64,000 nucleotides of DNA from assembly GCA_006176705.1 (NCBI GenBank), contig QRFJ01004960.1:1-64000 (forward strand), read 5' to 3'. This document shows positions 36,588 through 47,286 of the stretch, piece by piece. The stretch comes from Cocos nucifera (lineage: Eukaryota; Streptophyta; Magnoliopsida; Arecales; Arecaceae). Below the pieces are notes generated by a model. That model was not told the origin of the DNA. It saw only the letters and a program-made list of their open reading frames with translations, and did not search any database. Every line of letters starts with the position of its first letter. Within the stretch, counting starts at the first letter, position 1. Both the position numbers and the translations under genes were made by a program.

Positions 36588-37400
36588 ATGTCTGCTTCCA
36601 ACCCACTAGCACGTATCTTGGACACCCATAGACTGACCGGATCCAATTACAAGAATTGGTTCCAAAACTTCAAAATCATTTTGGATTTTGAGAAGTTAAC
36701 TCATGTATTGGATCAGGACCCCCCCACCTTACCAGCTCGTCCATCCGCTGAATAGAAAGCATCTCTTGACAAGTGGATGGATGAAGATAACAAGGTCAGA
36801 TATTCCATATTGGGCTCGATGTCTGATGAGCTTCAGCACCAACATGAAGATATCAAGACTACCCACCAAATGTTGGCTCACCTACAAGAGATGTTTGGTG
36901 AACAGAGTCGTGCAGCCAAGTATCAAGTCACTAAACGACTGTTCAAGACTAAAATGCATGATGGGCAGTCAGTCCAAGATCATTATCTGATGATGATCAA
37001 GGATTTGGAAGAGCTTGAGAAGCTCGGAGTAAAGTTGGACCTGGATCTGTAGAATGATATAATTCTACAATCCTTGACTGATGCATATGGGCAGTTTATC
37101 ATGAACTACCATATGCATAAACTTCAAAATTTTCTGGCCGAGCTTATGAATATGTTGGTTACTGCTGAGCTTTCTATGAAAGATTCTAAAGGCTCAGTGC
37201 TTGCTATGGAATGAACTTCTTCCAAGAGAAAGTCTTTTGGAAAGAAGAAGATGTCTGTGAAAAAGTAAAAGATGGAAGAAGGAAAGAAGAAAAAGGTAGA
37301 ACCGAAGAAGAAGACCACTGATAAAGGAAAGTATTTTTATTGCAACACTGACAGCCACTGAAAGTAAAACTGCCTACTTACCTGGCCATCCTGAAGAATA
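36588..37400 (+). pseudogene. Element F gag
   Basis: ATG at 36588 opens MSASNPLARILDTHRL. The frame runs over 200 codons interrupted only by stops at 36753 (TAG), 37050 (TAG) and 37212 (TGA), each where sister copies have Gln or Trp. Blocks include MDEDNKVRY, MLAHLQEMFGEQSRAAKYQV and MIKDLEELEKLGVKLDLDL, typical copia gag (UBN2). The Lys-rich tail and zinc knuckle follow (KYFYCNTDSH, then K-NC), again with Tyr for the first Cys. No frameshift is seen up to the knuckle. Confidence 0.92.
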
Positions 37401-38640
37401 AGAAGGAGGCAGGTCCTTCTGGAGGTATGCTCGTTATTGAGTCTAACTTTACGATTTTTTTTACATCCAGTTGGGTGCTTGACTCTAGTTTTAGTGCTCA
37501 TTTGTGCACTTTCATGTAGGATCTTGAGGATAGCAGGAGGCTGAGGGATGGTGAGATGATCCTATGCATCAAAAATGGAGCAAGAATTGCTGTTGTGGTC
37601 GTGGGAATATACCCTCTTTGACTACCATCTGGTTTAGACTTAGTATTAAAGAATTATTATTTTGTGCCTGTAGCAAGCAGAAATTTGATTTTTGTTTGAT
37701 GCTTAGCACTAGAAGGCTATGTAATTAGTTTTCTTAAGGATCATTGTGCATTCTTTATGAAAGAAATAAAATTACAAGTGGTTTTCTTATTAACGGTCTT
37801 TACCAGTTACATATTGATGTATCTGCTTTTAATATCGAGCAAAATGTGAATGCCATAAAACCAAAACGATCTAGGGATAATCTAAATAATACATATCTAT
37901 GGCACCTAAGACTAGGTCATATAGCAGAAGATAGGGTTGACAAATTGGAGAAAACTAGGCTATTGAGTCTGTTGACTTCCGAGTCATATCCAATTTATGA
38001 ATCTTGGCTTCATGGCAAAATGACTAAGCTTTCTTTTGTAGGACATGGGGAAAGGGCTACGGATCTTCTGGCCCTAGTACATACTAATGTGTGCGGCCCA
38101 TTTGATGTACCAGCTTGAGGCAACTTTGTCTACTTCATAACATTTACCGATGATTTATTTCGGTATGGGTATGTGCATCTTATGAGACATAAGTCTGAAG
38201 CTTTTGAAAAGTTCATGAAATTTAGACATGAAGTAGCAAAGTAAACTGAAAAACCCATTAAGGTTCTTTAATCAAATCGAGGAGGTGAATACCTTAGTCG
38301 AAAATTCCTGGACTATCTCAAGAAAAATGGCATAGTCTCTCAATGGACTCCACCTGGAACACCTCAACTCAATGGAGTTTCAGAATGGAGGAACCGGACC
38401 TTATTAGATATGGTCTGATCCATGATGAGCTTCACAGACCTTTCTTATTTTCTTTGGGGACAGTCTGTTAACTGCAATATACTTACTGAATAGGGTTCCT
38501 TCTAAAATCATTCCTACCACACCATATGAGATATGGCATAGTAAGAAACCAAGTCTGAGTCATCTCAAAATTTGGGGTTTCTTGGCTCATGTCAAAAGAT
38601 AATAAGTGGACAAGTTAGACTATAGGTCCTTTAGAGCTCA
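37401..38640 (+). pseudogene. Element F protease, GAG-pre-integrase and integrase
   Basis: The protease motif reads WVLDSSFSAHLC (DSG changed to DSS). The pre-integrase block is in 37744-38118 (TYLWHLRLGHIAEDRVDKLE, then LHGKMTKLSF). In the integrase, the first catalytic segment reads HTNVCGPFDV, so Asp is Asn. The third catalytic Glu is present in GVSEWRNRTLLDMV near 38385. Stops and frame changes are scattered throughout. Confidence 0.85.
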
Positions 38641-40530
38641 ATTTATAGGATATCCTAAAGGGTCATTAGGATATTATTTCTACATTCCAGAAGATCATAA
38701 TGTGATTGTGAGTCGATATGCCATCTTTCTTGAAAAATAGTTTATTCAAGATAGCGGTATTGGAAAGTAGATCAAGCTCGAGGAGAAAGTCTCACAAGAG
38801 CAATGAGCCAAGGACCAAAAGAAACCAAATTAGGTTGAGCCAATACAATCACTACCTCCTCCACCTCGTTGATCGAAAAGAGTTTTCCGTCCTCCTAAGA
38901 GGTACTTAGGTACTATTTCAAAGGATGTAGAGAAAATATTCCTCGTAGGTAATGGGGTTCATGGTAATGATCCCAAGACCTATGGCCAGACGATATCAGA
39001 TATTGACTCCGAGAAATGGTTAGAGATAATAAAGTTAGAAATTGACTTAATGCACTCAAACCAAGTCTGAATCTTGATAGATCCACCAGAAGATATAGTA
39101 CCTATTGGGTATAAATGGATCTACAAAAGAAAGATTGGTACAGATGGAAATGTGGAGATATTCAAAGCTAGATTAGTGGCAAAAGGGTATAGTCAATGCG
39201 AAGCAGGATACCTTTTTGCCAGTAGCTATGCTAAAATCCATCCACACATTACTTGATATTGCAGCCTATTTCGATTATGAAATATGGCAAATAGATATGA
39301 AAACGACATTCTTAAATGGATACCTTGAGCAAGATATCTATATGAAACAGCTGCTAGGTTTCACATCTAGTGATGCTGATCACAAGGTATGCAAGCTGTA
39401 AAGGTCCATATATGGACTTAAGCAAGCATTTCGAAGCTGAAATACTTATTTTAATGATGTGATCAAATTATTTGATTTCATCAAGAATGAGGAGGAATCA
39501 TGTATCTTCAAAAAGGTCAGTGGAAGTGCTATTGTCTTCCTCGTATTGTACGTGGATGATATCCTCCTTATTGGGAATGATATTCCCATGTTGACCATAG
39601 TTAAAATGTGGTTATCCAAAGAATTCTTCATGAAAGATCTAGGAGAAGCATCCTTTATTCTAGAAATTAAGGTCTATAGAAATAGACCGAATAGGATGCT
39701 AGGACTTTCACAGAAGATGTATATAGAGGAAATGCTAAAGAGGTTTAGCATAGAAAACTCCAAGAGGGGATTAGTACCCTTCAGACATGGCATTCATCTC
39801 TCCAAGAAGATGTGCCCTAGCATACCTGAGGAGATAGAACGCATGAGCAAGATCCCTTATGCTTCAGCTAATAGGGAGCCTCATGTATGCCATGTTATGT
39901 ACACGACCTGATATAGCCCATGCTGTGAGTGTCACAAGCAGATATCAGTCGAAATCCAGGATGAAGAACACTGGACTTCTGTGAAATGTATCCTTAAGTA
40001 CTTGAAGAAGAACTAAGGGATATGTTGTTGGTTTTTGGTAATGGAGAACTCCAAAGTCCAAGGGATATACAGACTCGGATTTTATGTCCGATGTAGATGA
40101 TCGAAAAGTCGATCATCTGGGAGTCTTATTTGTGTGTAATGGTGGTGCTGTCAGTTGGAAGAGTTCTCAAGCAGATAAAAGTGATAGCAGATTCCACCAT
40201 GGAAGCATAGAATACATCACTGCATCAGAAGCTACGAAGGAGGCATTCTGGTACAAGAAGTTCGCCGCAGAAGATCGGAGTGATGCCATTAGATGCCATT
40301 CCTCTGTACTGTGATAACATAATGGTGCCATAGCCCTTGCTAAGGAGCCGAGGTCTCATCACCAAAAATTCCAAGCACATCGAGCGGCGATACCACCTCA
40401 TCCACGATTACCTCGAGAAAGGATTACATCGAGGTCAAGAGAGTCGACTCCGTAGACAATTGCGGTAGACCCACTTACAAAAGCCATTGGACCAAGCAGA
40501 AGATCGAAGTCCCACCTTGAAGAAGATGGG
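38641..40530 (+). pseudogene. Element F integrase tail, reverse transcriptase and RNase H
   Basis: The linker 38641-39070 is full of stops. RT starts at 39074 (PPEDIVPIGYKWIYKRKIGTD), continues in 39216-39401 (IWQIDMKTTFLNGYLEQDIY, catalytic Asp kept) and 39459-39911 (LVLYVDDILLI, YVDD kept). RNase H has DSDFMSDVDDRK near 40075 and SSVL-DNI near 40310, with frameshifts at about 39870, 40000 and 40310-40450. Dead copy, but YVDD is intact. Confidence 0.88.
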
Positions 40531-40562
40531 ACTTTAGATTTGTAGCCAATTGGCTTTACGTA

Positions 40563-40573
40563 AAGTGAGAGTT
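40563..40573 (+). promoter_or_regulatory. Element F polypurine tract
   Basis: AAGTGAGAGTT directly before the 3' LTR start TGTTAGAT. Confidence 0.7.
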
Positions 40574-41868
40574 TGTTAGATATGTGTGCCCTAGAAGCCA
40601 GAATTGGCTGACACTTGTTATACACTTCTAAGGATAAAATTATAATTTTGACTATAAATAATAAAATGGATTATTTTCTATCACAATATGTATTTAGTGT
40701 CTGTGATACATCCCTTGAAGTTAATGGCAATGATAATTCTTATTTTCAAGAGTTGAAAATTTAAGACATGAATTTTCATTATTAACTCATAAAATGCTCC
40801 TGACCGTAGGATCATCATGAGGATGGTGACTGATCCGAAAGGTTGGTGTACAATCGCTTCTTTATAGTAGATGAGTCTTGAGTCTATGATGTAGAGACAC
40901 CGAAGCAAGAGTACAGATACTCATTAGAGAACGAGGGTACTAAGCGTAACCACCTCGAGCAGTCATAAAGAAGTCTACCTTCTCGTCGATGACTGGCTCG
41001 AAGCTGCAGTGGTGTGTCTGGTTCTTTGACCTGAGGTGCATCGATAGTTCACCTTGAGGGTGTTATAGTTTGACTATACCATGACTCGGTCTCCTAGCCA
41101 TCCGAAATCCTAAGGTGCATGTTGACTATAGCATATTCATTGTAGGAATTGGATTGCACCAAGAGGGAATCTATCTACCTCGGTAGATGAGGTGCAGCCC
41201 TATGATGATCATGAGAATCAAGTCTATAAGCCCATGGCCATGGCAGAGTGAAATGATAGAAAAAGCTTCTATTAAGATTTTCACATCGGACTTGAATCGA
41301 ATGATTAATTCATATGACGAAAATTAGTGTTTGACGAGTTCACCTTAACCCTAAACTGATCGGAGCTCAAGATAAAAGAATTTAATCACACATGTAATTG
41401 CACCAAGAGGTTCATTTTTAGTTCTGATGGATTGCCACCATATACTGCTAGGTGTCACTGATGGATTTTAGGAGCAATTAGAATGATTTGGATGATCAAT
41501 CACTCTAGTTGTCTGAATCAGAAAAGTTTTGATCCATCGAAAGGTGTTCGATGATGTCAATGATAGAGATCGTGGCATATCTCATTACCATACAGAACTG
41601 AACCTAACTAGATCACACAAATAAGGGTTTGGATCTAGATATCATCAATTGGACTAATCCAGTTCAATTGATTTGAATTAGATTCAATTAGGTTCAAGAA
41701 AATCGTGCTAGCACACGATTGAGCCTACATTCTCCTTTTTTCATTAAAAGTTATCTCGACTGAGCCAAATGAGTTTGTGCTCACTCAGGTACCTTTACTG
41801 GTCTGACTGAGCTTGTCCAGTCAGAAAAGGATTGTCTTAATTTATGAGATAAATTTGAGATAACACCT
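40574..41868 (+). repeat. 3' LTR of element F, first 1295 bp
   Basis: TGTTAGATATGTGTGCCC onward, collinear with 32427-33720 of the 5' LTR, and cut by N at GATAACACCT. The 5' LTR continues from that word with GCTATTTTTCATC. Confidence 0.93.
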
Positions 41869-42260
41869 NNNNNNNNNNNNNNNNNNNNNNNNNNNNNNNN
41901 NNNNNNNNNNNNNNNNNNNNNNNNNNNNNNNNNNNNNNNNNNNNNNNNNNNNNNNNNNNNNNNNNNNNNNNNNNNNNNNNNNNNNNNNNNNNNNNNNNNN
42001 NNNNNNNNNNNNNNNNNNNNNNNNNNNNNNNNNNNNNNNNNNNNNNNNNNNNNNNNNNNNNNNNNNNNNNNNNNNNNNNNNNNNNNNNNNNNNNNNNNNN
42101 NNNNNNNNNNNNNNNNNNNNNNNNNNNNNNNNNNNNNNNNNNNNNNNNNNNNNNNNNNNNNNNNNNNNNNNNNNNNNNNNNNNNNNNNNNNNNNNNNNNN
42201 NNNNNNNNNNNNNNNNNNNNNNNNNNNNNNNNNNNNNNNNNNNNNNNNNNNNNNNNNNNN
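41869..42260. other. Assembly gap (392 N)
   Basis: A run of 392 N inside the 3' LTR of F. The true missing length must be larger: the rest of LTR F, the first roughly 170 bp of LTR G and, if E and H are one element, about 1.1 kb of RT-RNase H are all unaccounted for. Confidence 0.95.
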
Positions 42261-42860
42261 CTTTCCTTTCTTGTCGGGCACTTTCTCTTATCTATGATCG
42301 CAGCCAGTAACTAAAGCAAAACCTCTTTGGGTGTGGAGGGAGGCGAAGAGGATTACTGGGTAGGCATGGGAGAGAGCGGGAGATGGCTTATGTGGCATGG
42401 GCAAGGGGGAGAACCTCTCTTAAACCTAGGCGGTAGACATAGTTTTATATAGACCCTGCTAGCGCCATGCTATGCTCATATATCCTAGCAATCGACGTTC
42501 TTTGTGCAATTAGATCTACAATTGAATTTAGTGGGATGACATGATCTGAATTCTAATCAGATGGAGCCCCTCTCTCAACATCCTTACGGGTGGTGCAAGA
42601 CTGGTTAAAGCAGAAGTCTTTGGCGGCCCTAGTTTGATTCCAAGAAGAAACCTGGAGTCCCATCTTTATTGAAACTGAGGGCATCACCATTCTTTGGGTT
42701 GCATGTCTAAGTGTGCGCCCCCTTCTTTCCTCTTTTTTGTAGGGGACAAGCCGCAATTCTGCTCTCCTAATGGGTGCATGACATATGGGCGCATGTCCAG
42801 AGGGTCAAAGATCAACGTTTGACCAAGTCAAAGAAGATAAGTAATTAATAGGTGAACGGG
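42261..42860 (-). repeat. Inverted fragment of the 3' LTR of F (probable misassembly)
   Basis: The reverse complement of this block starts CTATTTTCCCGTTCACC, the family sequence expected right after the last base before the gap, and continues collinear with 33718-34260 of the F 5' LTR, including TATATAA near 42450. It carries many small indels against sister copies. Its right edge joins LTR G in mid-sequence without a terminus. Confidence 0.8.
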
Positions 42861-44973
42861 AAAATAGTTAATTTGGGTAATCCTATTACCCGTTGATGAT
42901 CCTGTATGCAGCGGAAGGTTCTGGATCTAGCCACGCAAGCGCCTGGCCTCTACCGGTATCCACTCGGGCTGGATCTGGAGATCCTCTTCTTCTCTATCAC
43001 ATCTCCAAAAATTAGATCTGGAGGATCTTCAAAACTCCTTTTGAAGATCAGCAGTCGTCCTTTGCAGCAGTGCAGCCTTCTAGCTTTCAATCGCCTTTCT
43101 TTGATCTGAATCGCACCAACCAAGCTCCAAAACTCCTTTTGGATGTGGAGAGGAGAGGGAGAAGGTGGTTTGGCATGGAGGAAGGAGGGGAGAGGCAGCC
43201 TTGGGGCATGGGGAATTGTGATTCTCAATCATTAATCATTATCTGAGTTGGGCGCAGGGTCTTATTTATAGACTAACTGTGATCCAACTCCTCTTCTTCC
43301 CAACCAATCACAACTCCTTTGTGAAATCAGATCTAAATCTGATTGGTGGGAATAGAGTCCCCTGGATTCCTCCTTAGAGGGTGCCTAAGACCAGTCAAAG
43401 TTGGTTCTTAGAGAGAACTCTAATTGGAATCCAAAAAGGAGATGGAGTCCTTGTCCAACAAGGGACTCCTAGGCGCCTCCAACTTGGGCACACGCCTAGG
43501 GTGGCGTGCGCCCTCCTCCTTGCCAGGTTCTGGCAGGGGGACAGGCCCCCACCAGCTCTCCAATAGGTGCATGACATGTGGTCAAAAGTCAAAGTGTCAA
43601 TGGTCAACATTTGACCAGTCAAAGGTAGACTTTTGACCAAAGTCAAAGAACAAGAAATGGCAGGTGACCAAAAATGGCAGGTAATGTCTTACAAAATAAG
43701 ACAACCTTTTCTGACTTGGACAACCTCCAGTCAGACCATATGAAGGCCTCTGATTGAGCACAAACTCCTTTGGCTCAGTCAGGACAACTTATTTATGATA
43801 GCAAAAGAAGAACGTTAGGTTCAATCGAGTGCTAGCACGATTTCCTTGAACCTAATTGAATCTCATTCAGATCAATTGAACTAGATCAGTTCAATTGATG
43901 ATCACCAGATTCAAACCCTTGTTTGTGTGACCCAGTTAGGTTCAGTTCTGTATGGTAATGGGATATGTCATGATCTCTATCATCGACATCATCGAAACTC
44001 CTTTCGATGGATCAGAACTCTTCTGATTCGAACAGCTAGAATGATCGATCATCTAAATCATTCTAATTGCTCCCAAAATCCACCAGTGACACCTAGCAGT
44101 ATATGGTGGCAACCCATCAGAGCTGAATGCGAACCTCTTGGTGCAGCTACCTGTGTGATTAAGTTCTTCTATCTTGAGCCCCGATCAGATTAGGGTTAAG
44201 GTGAACTCGTCAAACCCTAGTTTCTGTCATATGATGTAATCATTCGATTCGAAGTCCGATGTGAAAATCTAAATAGAAACTCTTTCTATTATTTCACTCT
44301 GCCATGGCCATGGACTTCTGGACTTGATTCTCATGATCATCATAGGGCTGCTCCTCTACCACCGAGGTAGATAGATTCCATCTTGATGCAATCCAGTTCC
44401 TACAATGAACATGCTATAGCCAACATACACCTCAGGGTTCCGATATGGCTAGGAGACCGAGTAATGGTGTAGTCAAACTATAACACCCTCAAGGTGAACT
44501 GCCGATGCACCTCAGGTCAAAGAACCAGACACACTACTGCAGCATCGAGTCAGTCATTGACGAGAAGGTAGACTCCCTAATGACTACTCGAGGTGGTCAC
44601 GCTCAGTGCCCTCGTTCTCTAACGAGTACCTGTACTCTCGCTCCGGTGTCTCCACACCGTAGACTCAAGACTCATCTACTAAAGAGAAGCGATTGTACAC
44701 CAACCTTTCCGGATCAATCACCATCCTCGTGATGATCCTATGGTCGGAAGCATTTTATGAGTTAATAATGATTATTCATGTCTTAAATTTTCAACTCTTG
44801 AAAATATGAATTATCATTACCATTAACTCAAAGGATGTATCACAGACACTAAATACACATATGTGATAGAAAATAACCCATTTTATTGATATTAGTCAAA
44901 ATTATAATTTTGCCCCTAGAAGTGTATTACAAGTGTCAGCCAATTCTGGCTTCTAGGGCACATATATCTAACA
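42861..44973 (-). repeat. 3' LTR of element G, left end missing
   Basis: Begins in mid-LTR at TTAATTTGGGTAATCC and ends CTAACA at 44973. Highly similar to 47455-49539. Confidence 0.9.
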
Positions 44974-44984
44974 ATCTCCCACTT
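44974..44984 (-). promoter_or_regulatory. Element G polypurine tract
   Basis: Minus strand AAGTGGGAGAT, flush with the 3' LTR; the cleanest copy of this site in the window. Confidence 0.8.
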
Positions 44985-44987
44985 GTC

Positions 44988-46200
44988 CTAAAGCCAATTG
45001 GCTACAAGTCTAAGTCCCATCTTCTCAAGGTGGGCTTCGATCTTCTGCTGGCCCAACGGCTTTGTAAGTGGGTCTGCCACATTATCTGTGGAGTTGACTC
45101 TCTTGACCTCGACGTAACCCTTCTCGAGGTAATCGCGGATGAGGTGGTATCGCCGCTCAATATGCTTGGATTTCTGGTGAGACCTCGGCTCCTTAGCAAG
45201 GGCTATGGCGCCATTGTTGTCGCAGTATAGAGGAATGGCATCTGATGGCATTACTCCGAATTTCTGCAGCAAACTTCTTGTACCAGAATGCTTCCTTCGC
45301 AGCCTCTGATGCAGCGATATATTCTGCTTCCATGGTGGAATCTGCTATCACCGTTTGCTTGAAACTCTTCCAGCTGACAGCACCACCATTGCACACAAAC
45401 AGACTCCCAGATGTCGACTTTCGATCATCTATATCGGACATGAAATCCGAGTCTGTGTATCCCTGAACTTGGAGTTCTCCATTACCAAAGACCAACATCA
45501 TATCCTTAGTTCTTCTCAAGTACTTAAGGATACATTTCACAGAAGTCCAGTGTTCTTCACCTGGATTTGACTGATATCTGCTTGTGACACTCACAGCATG
45601 GGCTATATCAGGTCGTGTACATAGCATGGCATACATGAGGCTCCCTATTGCAGAAGCATAAGGGATCTTGCTCATGCATTCTATTTCCTCAGGTGTGCTA
45701 GGGGCACATCTTCTTGGAAAGATGAATACCATGTCTGAAGGGTATTAATCCCCTCTTAGAGTTTTCCATACTAAACCTCTTTAGTACTTTCTCTATGTAC
45801 ATCTTCTGTGAAAGTCCTAGCATCCTATTCGGTCTATCCCTATAGACCTTAATTCCTAGAATAAAGGATGCTTCACCTAGGTCTTTCATGGAGAATTCCT
45901 TGGACAACCATAATTTGACTGTTGTCAACATGGGAATATCATTCCCAATAAGGAGGATGTCATCCACGTACAATACGAGGAAGACAACAACACTCCCACT
46001 GACCTTTTTGAAAATACACGGTTCCTCTTCATTTTTGATGAAACCAAATGTTTTGATCACATCATTGAAATGAGTGTTCCAGCTCCGAGATGCTTGCTTA
46101 AGTCCATATATGGACCTTTGCAGCTTGCAAACCTTGTGATCAGTATCACTGAATGTGAAACCTAGTGGCTGTTCCATATAAATATCTTCCTCAAGATATC
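44988..46200 (-). pseudogene. Element G reverse transcriptase (C-terminal part) and RNase H
   Basis: RT begins in mid-domain at DIYMEQPLGFTFSDTDHKVC (46177) because of the internal deletion, so the first catalytic Asp is absent. YVDD is present in LVLYVDDILLIGND. RNase H has YTDSDFMSDIDDRKSTSGSL, MEAEYIAASEA and YCDNNGAIALAKEP with all three acidic residues, and a readable tail to NKPLG-type LTKPLGQQKIEAHL at 44988. Only two frame changes are visible, near 45700 (an extra G in CTAGGGGCAC) and near 45260. Otherwise well preserved, which suggests a young copy. Confidence 0.92.
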
Positions 46201-47271
46201 TGTGCCAAACTTACCTTAGACACCAAATTGTTGAGTCAGAACCAATTGGGTTAGCCTACAATCCGGACTCTAACCTCTGAGCCTAATTAGGTCTTGCTTG
46301 ATCGTGACTCGATCTTGACCCAGACTTAATCCTATTAGGCTGGTCAATTTAAGCATTGTTGATCCCATCAAACCAACTCTTGATTCGGTTTGATCAACCG
46401 CTTAGACCTAATTGAGCTACCCAAGCCCGAACCCAGTATTATGAATATGTCTTAGATCTAAAATTCTCAATTTTAGACCTAATTGATATTCCATAATCTT
46501 AATTTTTAATTAAGTAGGGTTCATAAACAAAATATGTATAATAAATCCTAGGATTTCAGGATCTAGGATTTTGCAGAAAGTAAGTTTTGGGTTTCTGATT
46601 AAGGACGAACACGCAGCACCCCTACACATCATAAGAACACCCCATCGAATGGGAAGAGAGGGCCTTTAAACCCTTCTTCATTCTTATGACCGGACGGCCA
46701 AGAGGAATGCCTTAATCACGAACATGCAATACTACAAAATAGTTTTAGATCTATATCATATATCTCATATATAAATCAGATCTAATCATGGCATATTTTG
46801 CATACATCTCATGTATCGAATCATGCATATTTTCAGATCTAAATTATCTCATAATAATCTAAAAAATTAGATTTAATTTGATTTCATCAAAATAAACTCT
46901 AATCTAGATAATTATGTAGAACTATTCTACAACTAGTCTAGACATGCATCAATCATATCTCATATGATATTAAAATTAAATAATTTTATTTGCTATTTTT
47001 TAGATGTTATTATAACACTTATAATATCAAAAAATAGTAAATAAAAGGATCTAAAATATGATTTAATCAGATTAAATCAAAAACATGCAAGACTATTCTA
47101 TAGAACTATTCTATTTTAGAACTAGTCATGCATATTTTCTAATCTTAGATCCAAATCATTTAATTTTAATTTTTTCTAATTTTAGATCTGATCACATCTC
47201 ATGTGATATCTGAAATCACTTATTTTTTATTAAAATAAATTTAAAATTAGATCTAAATAATTTAGAACCTT
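46201..47271 (-). other. Element G leader remnant
   Basis: Begins TGTGCCAAACTTACC, equal to the C leader near 21040, and runs to the primer site. It is the primer-site-proximal 1.07 kb of the leader. Confidence 0.85.
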
Positions 47272-47284
47272 GGCTCTGATACCA
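47272..47284 (-). promoter_or_regulatory. Element G primer-binding site
   Basis: Minus strand TGGTATCAGAGCC, a perfect tRNA-iMet match, two bases from the LTR. Confidence 0.93.
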
Positions 47285-47286
47285 GT

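Larger units (their letters stand above)
32427..41868 (+). mobile_element. Copia element F, 3' LTR broken by assembly gap
   Basis: Plus-strand copia element with a 5' LTR (32427-34705), a full interior (34706-40573) and the first 1295 bp of the 3' LTR (40574-41868) before the N run. The remainder of the 3' LTR is partly found inverted at 42261-42860. Domain order is normal. Many stops, most of them explained by C-to-T or G-to-A changes. It is inserted into E just before RT. Confidence 0.9.

Noticed and set aside
41781..42281. Open frame of 166 codons across the N run
   Set aside because: It consists mostly of undetermined bases inside an assembly gap within an LTR.
42861..44973. G 3' LTR as a solo LTR
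   Set aside because: It is followed by a perfect polypurine tract and RNase H, so it is the 3' LTR of G; its left end is missing because of the assembly fault.
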